Part shown: positions 44,385 through 54,000 of the stretch, piece after piece | How positions within the stretch are numbered: the first letter of the stretch is position 1 | Layout of the letters: every line of letters begins with the position of its first letter | Source of the DNA: DASRWI01 sp035654655 | GTDB taxonomy: Bacteria > Bacteroidota > Ignavibacteria > Ignavibacteriales > Ignavibacteriaceae | Assembly: GCA_035654655.1 (NCBI GenBank) | Contig: DASRWI010000015.1 | Span: 13,509 to 77,508, forward strand | DNA: 64,000 nucleotides | Direction of reading: 5' to 3' | Made by a program: the position numbers and the translations under genes | The notes under the pieces: generated by a model | The model's database searches: none | What the model saw: the letters and a program-made list of their open reading frames with translations, nothing else | Told to the model about the DNA's origin: nothing

Positions 44385-46469
44385 CTACTTCATCAGCACC
44401 ATCTTTTTAGTCTCAGAAAAATCACTTGTCTGCAGTTTATAAAAATAAATTCCCGAAGATAACTCAGAAGCATTTAACTCAATAGAATAATTCCCTTTAG
44501 TCTTCTCTTCGTCAAACAATTTCTTCACCTCTCTTCCAAGCACATCATAAATAACCATCGAAGCTCTTCCATCTTTAGCAATATTATAATTTATTTTAGT
44601 TGTAGGATTAAAAGGATTAGGATAATTCTGATTCAACGAATAATTAGTTTGATTAATATCCTGGAGTTCAGTTGAATTAATATTTTTAGAATATTTATAG
44701 ATTTTGCCATCCAAACTAACCACCCATCCTATACCTTCATTCACAAAAAAGATTGAATTGTAATTACTAATTGTACTATAAAAGTTTTCCCAGTTAAGTC
44801 CTTTATTAGTTGTTTTTAGCAACATTTTAGTACGACCAGAAAATACGAATCCTACATTGTCATCAATAAATTGTAAATTGGAAATATAATCATCGTATCC
44901 ATCATCGATAATGGTATTGAATGTTTTGCCACCATCTGTTGTTCTTAATAATTTCCGTTTGTTAGCTACCATTCCTATTAAACTATCTAAGAAAAATACT
45001 TCTTGTCCTATTAATTGACTATCAGGAGTCCAGCTCTTCCCACCATCATTTGTTCTATAACCTATAGAATCTCCTGAAATAAAACCTAAATCATGTGAAC
45101 AAAAATTTATTGAAAGCCCTTTAACATCCTGCTGATTTGATTCCCATGAATTACCTCCATCAGTTGTTCTTAAATAAACTCCTCTCCCTACAGCAAAACC
45201 CAGAATAGAATCAACAAAATAAATGTCATTTATAAATCGAGATGTACTATAAACTGAATCCCAGCTTAATCCACCATCTAATGATTTGTATATATATCCA
45301 TTTGAATACATAAATCCTTTAGCTTGATTTAGAAAATAAATATTTAAACTGGTTCTTTCCGTACTAATATAATCCCAACTATTCCCTCCATCAGTTGTTT
45401 TCAAAATGTTACTACCCGAAATCCAGCCTGTATTTTCATCTATAAAAAATACATTACGAACATCATTAATTATAGGATTTGCAATGCATTTCCAATTTTT
45501 TGCTGAGTCTGTTGATTTGAAAATAGTACCGCCTTTTTGAAATGCAAGCAATGAACCATCGGGGTTTACAGCAAATGTATAAATATTTATTGCAGGTAAT
45601 TTTCTAATTGACCAGGTTTTACCATAATCATCAGAAAAATAAAAGCCTAACCATTCCAGACCAGATTGTATAGCAATATTATTGTTTTGATACAAATGTG
45701 ATGAAGAAAATATTATATCTTCAGGAAAAGGAAAATCCTCTAATACATTAACAACATCTATACCTTTGGTTACTGAAAACTTTCTAAATCCAGAACTATC
45801 AGCACCAAAAAAATAAAGTGTAGAATCTAGACATATAAAACCAGATGGATTTTCTATATTATAAGGTAGTTGTATTTTGGTTAAGGTTTTTCCACCATCT
45901 ATCGTTTTATACAAAAAGTTTCCCTTATAATTTAAATAACCCTCCATTTTGTTAAAAAAATAAAAATATCTTCCTATATGTGGACCTTCAGCCGCCTCCC
46001 AAGTTCTACCACCATCAGTTGTACGATAAAGATGATCCGTTGGCCAATCTTGTCTTATATACCATCCATTAAAATCATCAATAAAAGATAGTTGATATTG
46101 CCCATAACTTCTAACCTTATTTACCAATTGAAAGGTTTGACCGAAATCGGATGAAGTTTTTATTTTGAAATAATTGCTATCTTCATAATCCTCTACAAGA
46201 AAAATTTTATTATTGAAATATTGTATAGAAGAAAAGTCTACTCTAATATTATCATAAGATAATATTTTATAAAAATTAGCTCCTCCATCAGTAGTTCTCC
46301 AAATTTCACGAAAATTCGAAATTAAAAACCAAACATTTTCATTTACAACTAAAACTTTAGCTGGCTCATCAAATAAAGCCTCATTAATATTTTGCTCAGT
46401 CCAGGATTGACTATAAGAAATGTTAAAACATAATAAAAGAAATATCACTAATGCAAAAACACTTTTCAT
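44385..46469 (-). CDS. T9SS-exported BNR/YCF48-like repeat protein
   Basis: 694 residues. Signal peptide at about 1-20 (FNISYSQ), then at least ten repeats of the form (R/K)(T/S)TDGGxxW or close (TTDGGANF, TTDGGRTW, TIDGGKTL, TTDGGNSW, SLDGGLSW, TTDGGNSW, TNDGGKSW, TTDGGKTF), each an arm of a beta-propeller like YCF48/photosystem II assembly or sortilin repeats. The last about 80 residues are a type IX sorting domain (LNQNYPNPFNP to ETKKMVLMK). The function is unknown; a surface-attached or released binding protein is likely. Single gene. Confidence 0.85.
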   Translation of the reverse strand: MKSVFALVIFLLLCFNISYSQSWTEQNINEALFDEPAKVLVVNENVWFLISNFREIWRTTDGGANFYKILSYDNIRVDFSSIQYFNNKIFLVEDYEDSNYFKIKTSSDFGQTFQLVNKVRSYGQYQLSFIDDFNGWYIRQDWPTDHLYRTTDGGRTWEAAEGPHIGRYFYFFNKMEGYLNYKGNFLYKTIDGGKTLTKIQLPYNIENPSGFICLDSTLYFFGADSSGFRKFSVTKGIDVVNVLEDFPFPEDIIFSSSHLYQNNNIAIQSGLEWLGFYFSDDYGKTWSIRKLPAINIYTFAVNPDGSLLAFQKGGTIFKSTDSAKNWKCIANPIINDVRNVFFIDENTGWISGSNILKTTDGGNSWDYISTERTSLNIYFLNQAKGFMYSNGYIYKSLDGGLSWDSVYSTSRFINDIYFVDSILGFAVGRGVYLRTTDGGNSWESNQQDVKGLSINFCSHDLGFISGDSIGYRTNDGGKSWTPDSQLIGQEVFFLDSLIGMVANKRKLLRTTDGGKTFNTIIDDGYDDYISNLQFIDDNVGFVFSGRTKMLLKTTNKGLNWENFYSTISNYNSIFFVNEGIGWVVSLDGKIYKYSKNINSTELQDINQTNYSLNQNYPNPFNPTTKINYNIAKDGRASMVIYDVLGREVKKLFDEEKTKGNYSIELNASELSSGIYFYKLQTSDFSETKKMVLMK

Positions 46470-46570
46470 TTCTATACTAAATTATTGAAGGTTGAAGTAG
46501 AAGATTATAAAAGTCAACTTAAAGTATGTAGATGGAAAGCACAAAAAAGATTTCTTAAACTTAAATCACT

Positions 46571-46602
46571 AAAAATAAAAAGGCTACCTACTCAGATAGC
46601 CT
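46571..46602 (-). terminator. rho-independent terminator
   Basis: AGGCTA (46581-46586) pairs with TAGCCT (46597-46602), followed on the minus strand by TTTTATTTTT. It ends the operon of the lipoprotein gene at 46627. Confidence 0.8.
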
Positions 46603-46626
46603 CATAAAAAAATAAATTAATACTAA

Positions 46627-47409
46627 CTATTTAATTGTATAACTCTTTAATGTTGTTGTTATTGTAGTTGTTGAATCTGAAAAATCAACACCGCTGCCTG
46701 AAATTGCATTTGGCAATGTTGCATTTCCTTCCCACTTAACAACTCCGATTCCCGGAGCTAACCAGGCATATGTGTTATACTTAGATGTAATTTGTAGTAA
46801 TGGATTTAAAGGATTTACTGCTTTTAATGTTAGCTCATATTTTACTTTAGCAGCTTCAACTGTTTTTTGTCCGCTATCTAAATTAAGAGTAACATTTTCT
46901 TTTCCTTCAAACGTACCTTGAACATCAATCAGTGTCAATGTCAAAGGTCCATAATTTAAATCCAAACGGAATACTGTCCATTTTTTCCCATCATCAAGAG
47001 GGAATGCAAACGGCTGTATTTCATTTGAAATTGTAACATAGTTTAAAAGTGAATCAGGAATACTCTGGTACAGACCAGTAGTATCTACAAAATAATAAAC
47101 ACCAGTACTGGTTTTTCTGAAATGAGTAATATTTGTAACCGGCTGTTGATTTGTTATAACTATTGAATCGTGCTCATTTTGATAATTGTTGCCATTGAAG
47201 TTTGCAGTTCCTTCATACCAGGTTGTTCTTGTACCTTCAGTCTGGGCACCTGTTGAATCAATTTTTATTATTGTATAAACATATCTATTTCCATTGTTGT
47301 TTGGGAAATAATCATTCCCTTCTGAATTTTCAATTGGATTCGCATCTTCCTTTTTACAACCAACGAAAATAATGAACATTGAAAAGATTATATACAGAAT
47401 CTTTTTCAT
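46627..47409 (-). CDS. hypothetical lipoprotein
   Basis: 260 residues with a lipoprotein signal (IIFVGC, then KKEDANP). The mature part is beta-rich, with FPNNNGNRYVYTII, TRTTWYEGTANFNG and TYAWLAPGIGVVKWEG; the last motif is typical of a widespread but uncharacterised Bacteroidota/Ignavibacteria lipoprotein family. It starts with an ATGA overlap with rdgB, so it is the last gene of the run RlmL-like, AhpD-like, amidohydrolase, rdgB and this gene. Function unknown. Confidence 0.6.
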   Translation of the reverse strand: MKKILYIIFSMFIIFVGCKKEDANPIENSEGNDYFPNNNGNRYVYTIIKIDSTGAQTEGTRTTWYEGTANFNGNNYQNEHDSIVITNQQPVTNITHFRKTSTGVYYFVDTTGLYQSIPDSLLNYVTISNEIQPFAFPLDDGKKWTVFRLDLNYGPLTLTLIDVQGTFEGKENVTLNLDSGQKTVEAAKVKYELTLKAVNPLNPLLQITSKYNTYAWLAPGIGVVKWEGNATLPNAISGSGVDFSDSTTTITTTLKSYTIK

Positions 47410-47999
47410 AACATTTGCTCCTTTTCTAATCTTAAGAATAATTCACTAAAAGCCTTATAACGGTGACTTATTTTATTTTTCACTTCTATATCCAGTTCAG
47501 CTAAGGTTTTATTCATACCATCCGGAAGAAATAAAGGGTCATAACCAAAACCCTTATCTCCTCTTAGTTCTTCTATTATCGTACCTTTCACTTCACCAAA
47601 GGCTTCAATTAATAAATTTCCATCATAATAAACTGCCGCACAAACAAACTTTGCATAATGCGGTTTTTCAAAATTTATCAAAGCATTTATTAACTTACTG
47701 TTATTATCATCATAAGAGCAATGTTCACCTGCATATCTTGCGGAATAAACACCCGGTTCCCCATTTAATTGTGCTACTGTTAAACCGGAATCGTCCGCAA
47801 TCACTGGAATTTTTAAGTAATCATATATTTCAATAGCTTTTTTTCGCGCATTTTCTTCAAATGTTTTTCCATCTTCAATTACATCTGGGGCATCTTCAAA
47901 GTCCAATAATGAAACTATTTCAACATTTTCTTTTTCAAAAAGATACTTAACTTCAGCAGTTTTTCCTCTATTCTTTGATGCAAAAACAATTTGTTTCAA
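47406..47999 (-). CDS. rdgB: XTP/dITP diphosphatase RdgB (HAM1 family)
   Basis: Removes non-canonical purine nucleotides (dITP, XTP) from the pool. 197 residues. It has the family blocks FASKNRGKTAEVKYLF, VIADDSGLTVAQLNG with the catalytic Asp, PGVYSARYAG, GFGYDPLFLP and SHRYKAF. The start is TTG at 47999, forced by an in-frame stop at 48012-48014 and with an AAGGA site 6 bases upstream. It follows the amidohydrolase gene by one base and its end overlaps the next gene by 4 bases. Confidence 0.96.
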   Translation of the reverse strand: MKQIVFASKNRGKTAEVKYLFEKENVEIVSLLDFEDAPDVIEDGKTFEENARKKAIEIYDYLKIPVIADDSGLTVAQLNGEPGVYSARYAGEHCSYDDNNSKLINALINFEKPHYAKFVCAAVYYDGNLLIEAFGEVKGTIIEELRGDKGFGYDPLFLPDGMNKTLAELDIEVKNKISHRYKAFSELFLRLEKEQML

Positions 48000-48000
48000 A

Positions 48001-49341
48001 CTAAATCCTTTTCAATAATTCTGTTAATTCTTCTTTCCCCTGACACATTATTTTTTCTTCATCATAAATGGATGTTCTATTTTTAATTAAATGTTCTCCA
48101 TTTATAAAAACATCTTTCACATTATTTTTTGATGCATTATAAACTATGGATGAATATAAATTATTATCATCAACAATAACCGGCATATCCGAAGTTGATA
48201 AGTCCATTAGTACTATATCAGCTTTTTTGCCGACCTCAATGCTTCCGGTAATATTATCAATATGTAATGCTTTTGCTCCTTCAATATTTCCCAATCTGAA
48301 AACAGATAATGCATCCATACTGTTTGCACCATAAATTGGTTTCTGAATTAACGAAGCTAATCTCATTTCCTGAAAAATACTTAATTCATTATTGCAGGGA
48401 GCACCATCAGCACCTAGAGAAACATTTATACCATTTTTCATTAGTCTGGGTATATCAGCTATCCCTGATCCTAATTTTAAATTAGAAGAAGGACAATGTG
48501 AAACTCTGCTGTTAGTGTTTTTTAAGATATCAATTTCATCATCATTTAGATGAACACAATGAGCAAGAACAGTGTGGTCATTAAGTAAATCCATTCTATC
48601 AAAATATTCAATATTTTCTACTCCGTGCCTGCTTCTTACTTCTGCACATTCCCCTGTGTTTTCACTTGCGTGAGTATGGAAAATACTTCCTTCAAAATCT
48701 TTCATCATTTCTTTTGTTGCAGTTAATAGTTCAGTACTGCAGGAAAGAACAAACCTCGGAGCAAACCCATATTTAATTCTTCCATCAGAATTATTATGAA
48801 ATTCTTTTGCTAACTCATTTGTAATTTTTAATTCATCATTTGTAGATTGACAAAAGCCGGGGTATAATTCATTTTCATCCATCATACACTTACCGGCAAA
48901 AGCTCTTATGCCTGATTTACTTAACTCATCAAAAATAACTTCCTGATGTTTCAAGGTGCCCATATCTAATATGGTTGTAGTGCCGCCTTTAATTAATTCA
49001 TTAAGTCCTAACTGTGCTGATATTCTTAAAGAATTTTTATCGTGTGCATTTTCAAAAGGGAATATTCTATATTGAAGCCAATCTAATAACTGCAGATCAT
49101 CAGCTAAGCCTCTGAACAATGTTTGGCATAAATGAAGATGAGTTTGTATAAATCCTGGAACAGCAACAAGGTTATAGCCATTAACTACTTCCCCTTTAAA
49201 AGAATTTATTTCATCATAAGTAAATCTTCTTATACTTACAATTTTATCATTTTCAATTTCGATTCCACAATCTTTGTAAATTTTATTTTCATTATCAGAA
49301 CTTAAAATAAATTTTACAAGCAGTAACTTTTTACTAATCAA
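48001..49341 (-). CDS. amidohydrolase (MtaD/TrzA-type deaminase)
   Basis: 446 residues of the metal-dependent amidohydrolase superfamily: metal ligands His68 and His70 in THLHL, HTHASEN (222-228), HCVH around 261-264, and Asp312 in LGADGAPC. GLADDLQLLDWLQ after the first motif is common to the 5'-methylthioadenosine/S-adenosylhomocysteine deaminase and chlorohydrolase group. The likely reaction is deamination of a purine nucleoside or related ring. The start is TTG at 49341, forced by the in-frame TAA at 49342-49344. It overlaps the AhpD-like gene end by 8 bases. Confidence 0.88.
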   Translation of the reverse strand: MISKKLLLVKFILSSDNENKIYKDCGIEIENDKIVSIRRFTYDEINSFKGEVVNGYNLVAVPGFIQTHLHLCQTLFRGLADDLQLLDWLQYRIFPFENAHDKNSLRISAQLGLNELIKGGTTTILDMGTLKHQEVIFDELSKSGIRAFAGKCMMDENELYPGFCQSTNDELKITNELAKEFHNNSDGRIKYGFAPRFVLSCSTELLTATKEMMKDFEGSIFHTHASENTGECAEVRSRHGVENIEYFDRMDLLNDHTVLAHCVHLNDDEIDILKNTNSRVSHCPSSNLKLGSGIADIPRLMKNGINVSLGADGAPCNNELSIFQEMRLASLIQKPIYGANSMDALSVFRLGNIEGAKALHIDNITGSIEVGKKADIVLMDLSTSDMPVIVDDNNLYSSIVYNASKNNVKDVFINGEHLIKNRTSIYDEEKIMCQGKEELTELLKRI

Positions 49342-49708
49342 TTAAACTATCCCCTACTTTATTTTGTTCAGCAAAAATTTGGTCCATTACTTCAAATGCA
49401 TATCTAAGATGTGGAATAACAATAGACCCTCCAACAATCAAAGCCACATTAAATGTTTCTATTAATTCTTCTCTTGATGCACCTTCCTGAATCGACCTGT
49501 CTATATGATAAAAAATGCAGTCATTGCATCTTAGCACCATTGAAGCTGAAAGTCCCATCAGTTCTTTTGTCTTTGCAGTTAATGCACCTTCTATATAAGC
49601 TTTATTATCTAATGCAAAAAATTTATTAAAATCTCTAAATCCTGAATTTAGAATTTTATCATTCATCTCAGTTCTATAAGCCCTGGTTTCAGTTGTTGTT
49701 TTCTTCAT
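49334..49708 (-). CDS. carboxymuconolactone decarboxylase/AhpD-like protein
   Basis: 124 residues, all helical. LRCNDCIFYHIDRSIQEGAS has the CxxC motif and nearby His found in AhpD-type alkylhydroperoxidases of the carboxymuconolactone decarboxylase superfamily. The later VALIVGGSIVIPH matches the family helix. The likely role is thiol-dependent peroxide reduction. It overlaps the end of the methyltransferase gene by 20 bases and the amidohydrolase start by 8 bases. Confidence 0.85.
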   Translation of the reverse strand: MKKTTTETRAYRTEMNDKILNSGFRDFNKFFALDNKAYIEGALTAKTKELMGLSASMVLRCNDCIFYHIDRSIQEGASREELIETFNVALIVGGSIVIPHLRYAFEVMDQIFAEQNKVGDSLID

Positions 49709-50894
49709 ATTCTTCTTCTGATAAATTTTCTTTTTGTTTACTTTTCTTCAAAGAACCTTCATATAATTTGTAATTAAAAAAACTAAGTTCAAGCGGACCA
49801 GCGTGAAAACTTAATCTTTTTGAAGTTCCAAGTCCTAAACTTTTTAATGCTTCTTTATTTGAACTTAATATCCACGCTTCGTAACCTTTATACTCCTGCT
49901 TTAATTTATCACCCATGGATTTATATAAGGCATTTATATCATCAGGTTTCATTCTCTCACCATAAGGAGGATTCATCATTATTACTCCGGTTCCTCCAGG
50001 TGAGGATTGTTTTTCAAACGCTTTTCTTGATAATTCAATTTTGTTGTCCAGCTTTGCTAATCTAATGTTTGACCTTGCCATACCCACTGCTTCAGGAGAA
50101 ATATCTGAACCAATAATCTTATGATTGAATTTCCTCATATCCATATTTGCTTTAGCTATAATATTCTTCCACATAACAGGGTCATAATCTTTCCAGTTTT
50201 GAAAACCAAATTTCTTCCTGTGACTGCCGGGTGGAATATTATAAGCATACATAGCAGCTTCAATTAAAAAAGTACCGGAGCCGCACATAGGGTCAATAAA
50301 ATTACTTTCTCTATCCCATCCTGAAGTAAGAATTAATCCTGCAGCAAGTGCTTCGTTAAGTGGAGCTTCATTCACGTTTACTCTGTAACCTCTTTTATGC
50401 AAAGAGCTTCCTGAGCTATCCAATGATAATGTAATCTCATCCTGAAAAATTCTGACGTTTATTCTAATATCAGGTTCATCCAAATCAATTGATGGTCTAA
50501 TGCCAAACTTATCTCTAATCTGATCAACGATTGCATCTTTAGCTTTTAGAAAGACATATTTTGAATTGGAAAAATAATTTGAGCTTACAGCACTATCAAC
50601 AGCTATTGTTCCTTTTGCATCAATGAACTCAGTCCAATCAAAATCCTTCATCTTTCTATAAAAGATATGCTCATTCTTTGCTGTAAAGGTATGAACTGGT
50701 TTAAGAACGCGTAACGCTGTTCTGCACAAATAATTTACTTTATATAATAATTCCTTATCACCATCAAAGCTGACTGCACGGGTAAGCTTTTCTACAGATT
50801 CTACACCTAAATTCTTTAATTCTTCAGCAAGAATATCTTCCAATCCCTGATGAGTTTTAACTACTATCTTAAATTTTTCTTTATTGTTATTCAA
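49689..50894 (-). CDS. THUMP-domain rRNA methyltransferase (RlmL/RlmK N-terminal type)
   Basis: 401 residues: an RNA-binding THUMP domain at about 10-160 (VVKTHQGLEDILAEELKNLG), then a Rossmann methyltransferase with motif I DPMCGSGTF (201-209) and motif IV MNPPYGER (307-314), which identifies N2-guanine methylation of large-subunit rRNA (RlmL type, G2445 in E. coli). It lacks the RlmK half that methylates G2069. The start is TTG at 50894; an in-frame stop at 50928-50930 rules out an earlier start. It heads the five-gene run that ends at 46627. Confidence 0.9.
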   Translation of the reverse strand: MNNNKEKFKIVVKTHQGLEDILAEELKNLGVESVEKLTRAVSFDGDKELLYKVNYLCRTALRVLKPVHTFTAKNEHIFYRKMKDFDWTEFIDAKGTIAVDSAVSSNYFSNSKYVFLKAKDAIVDQIRDKFGIRPSIDLDEPDIRINVRIFQDEITLSLDSSGSSLHKRGYRVNVNEAPLNEALAAGLILTSGWDRESNFIDPMCGSGTFLIEAAMYAYNIPPGSHRKKFGFQNWKDYDPVMWKNIIAKANMDMRKFNHKIIGSDISPEAVGMARSNIRLAKLDNKIELSRKAFEKQSSPGGTGVIMMNPPYGERMKPDDINALYKSMGDKLKQEYKGYEAWILSSNKEALKSLGLGTSKRLSFHAGPLELSFFNYKLYEGSLKKSKQKENLSEEEYEENNN

Positions 50895-50991
50895 TTCTAT
50901 TCCAAAAGTTATAAGAATGGAAAGTTTTCATTTAACAAGTGCAATATAACAAAACAGTAAACCTTATTAAATGAAAATTCAATTGCAGCTA

Positions 50992-51025
50992 TAAAAACAA
51001 AAGGTGAGATTAAAACCTCACCTTT
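50992..51025 (-). terminator. rho-independent terminator after the sensor kinase
   Basis: AAAGGTGAG (51000-51008) pairs with CTCACCTTT (51017-51025), followed on the minus strand by TTGTTTTTAT. It closes the transcript of the large sensor kinase gene at 51053. Confidence 0.85.
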
Positions 51026-51052
51026 ATTAGTGTACTTATTTATTAGAGTATT

Positions 51053-54000
51053 TTAATCTGAAAGAGGTAATGTAAAATAGAATGTAGAACCTTTGCCAAA
51101 TTCACTTTCTACCCAAATTGTACCGCCATTCTTTTCCACTAATTCCTTGCATAAGATTAATCCTAATCCTGTTCCACGTTCCTGAGCAGTACCAACTGTG
51201 GTCAATTGTTCATCTATTTTAAATAATTTTTCCTGGTCCTTTGCCCTGATTCCAAGTCCATTATCTTTTACTGATATTTCCATCATATCATCTTTAATCC
51301 TGCTGGAAATATCTATAATACCATCAATGTTAGAAAACTTAATTGCATTAGAGACAAGATTCTGCATAATAGAATGAACCATATTTATATCCGCATAGAT
51401 GAATGAATTCTGAGAAACAGAGTTTGTAAAGTTTATTTTCTTTTTAACAATATTTCCTCTTAGCAAATCATAGATATGATCAACTTCGTCATACAAATTG
51501 TAATTTGCCGGCTGATACTTTATTCTTCCTGTCTGGAATCTAGCCCATTCCAGTAAGTTTTCTAAAAGCTTATATTCATTCTTTAAAGCTTTATCAAGCT
51601 CACGGGTTAAATTTTCAATTTCATCTTTAGACAAATTGTTTATCTCTTTAGATAACAACTCAGATATTGCAAGCAAGGCAAAGAAAGGGCTTCTTAAATC
51701 GTGTGCAATAATCGAGAAGAATTTGTCCTTATTAGCATTTAATTCTTTTAACTCAAGAGCATACTTTTTAAGCTCTTCTTCTTTTCTCTTCTTATCAATA
51801 GCTAAAGCAACCTGTTCAGAAACGAAAATCAAAATTTGTTTTTCACGCTCACCATAAGTATCTGCATTTTCATAATCCTGAACTACAAGAACACCAATAT
51901 TTTTCTGACCTAACTTTAATCCTACACCAAGCCAGATCTTAGTAGGTTCACCTATTAAATCAACTTCACCCTGTTTTCTTAATTCTAAATCCATTTCTTC
52001 ATTAACTAAAAGGTCTTTACCTGTTCTTAACACATAAGCTGTTAAACTTTTTCCTACATCAATACCTGATGGATCAGTTTTTTCATACTTATCAACGAAA
52101 TAAGGGAAGTATAATTTATTTGCTTCTTCATCAAACAAGGCAATATAGAAGTTTTCAGCAGGCATAAGATGTTTTATTATTTCATGAATATTCCTGTAAA
52201 GAGTATCCATATCATCTGTTATACTTACAGATTCAGAAATTTTATACAAAGCAGTTTGAATTTTTTCAGCTTCTTTACGTGTTGTAATTTTTTGAACATT
52301 AAGAATTACAAACAGAATTTCATTTTTATTTCCTCTTACTATAGTTATATCTACTTGTACCGGGAACTCAGTTCCATCCTTATGCTTATGAACCATTTCG
52401 CATTCATAATGACCGCTCTTTAATGCCTTACGGTATATAAAAGGAATTTGAATTTTACTTTCTTCATTACTTAAAAATGATACTGGCTTTCCAAGCAGCT
52501 CATCAATTGTGTACCCGTGCATTTCTGCTAAAGCAGGATTAACTAAATTGATGCATTGTTCTTCAGTAAAACCGATAGCAATTCCAATCTTAGTATTCTG
52601 GAAAATCTCAGCATATGTTTTTACAATTTCTTCTGCTTTTTTCTTTTCAGATATATCTCTAACAATAGCTTGGATTAACATTTTGCCATTTATCTCAACC
52701 CTGTTCAAACTTATATCTGTATAGAATTGTGTTTTATCTTTTGCAGTATGAATCCATTCGAATATTTGAGATTTACCATTTAACGCTTCATTTATATAAG
52801 CATCAGCAGCTTCTCTTGATGTTCTGCCATCAGGCTGATACTGAGGTGAAAATGTACCCGGATGTTGACCAATAATTTCTTCTTTGCTGCATTTAAATAA
52901 TTGTAAAGTTCTGGAATTACAATCAATAAATCCTTTTTCATTCATTAAGAAAATACCGTCGTTTCCATTTTCAAATAAGGTTTTGAATTTACTTTCTGAT
53001 TGTTTAATTAATTCTTCATTTAATTTTCTTTCAGAAATATCCCTTGCAATAGCCTGAACTACATTCCTTCCATTAATTTCTACCTGATTAACATTAACTT
53101 CAGAATAGAATAATGAACCATCTTTTCTTCTTCCTAACCATTCAATAGTTTGAGGCCCTTTTTGTAAATCCAACTTCAGTTTTGCATAAATTTCTTTTGA
53201 TGTTCTTCCATCAGGCTGATATTCAGGAGCAAAATCTAAAACGCTTTTTCCTAATATTTCATTTTTGCTGTGTTGATATATTTCTAAGGTTTTTTGGTTG
53301 CATTCAAATAATCCATTTTCATCCATCAATAAAATGGCATCATTAGAATTTTCAAATAATGCCTTAAACTTTCTTTCTGAATTTAAAATTAGTTCTTCAT
53401 TTATTTTCTTTTCAGTAATATCTCTTGATATTCCAAAGGTCCCAATGATGTTTCCATCTTCATCTTTGAATGGAAGTTTAGTTGTACTTGCCCAGGTAAT
53501 TTTTCCATTTGAACGAATTTCTTTTTCTTCTTTATTTATAATAGCAACACCGGTTTTAAGAACTTGTTTTTCATCTTCGCCGGCTATTTTGGCATGCTCA
53601 TCCTCAAAAAAATCAAAATCAGTTTTCCCGATGGCATCATTAGGTTTTCTTAATCCGAATCCCTGTGCAGTAGCTTTATTTATTCTTATAAATTTATTTT
53701 CTTTATCCTTGAAGTAAATCGGGTCAGGAATATTATTCATAATATTTATGAAAAAATTCTTTTCCTGCTTCAACAGCTCTTCGGTTTCTTTTCTTTGTTC
53801 AATTTCTTTTTGAAGTTCTTCAGTTTTTTTATTTACTCTTCTCTTAAGTTGGGCAATCCATAAAAATGCAACTAAAACAACTAATACTACTACGCCTAAG
53901 ATTATTATAATTATTTTTATTAAATGACTTTCTTTTTTTACATCTGGCTCAAAAAAGAATTCATCTAAGTTAACTTTACCTTTATACAAACCAACAGATT

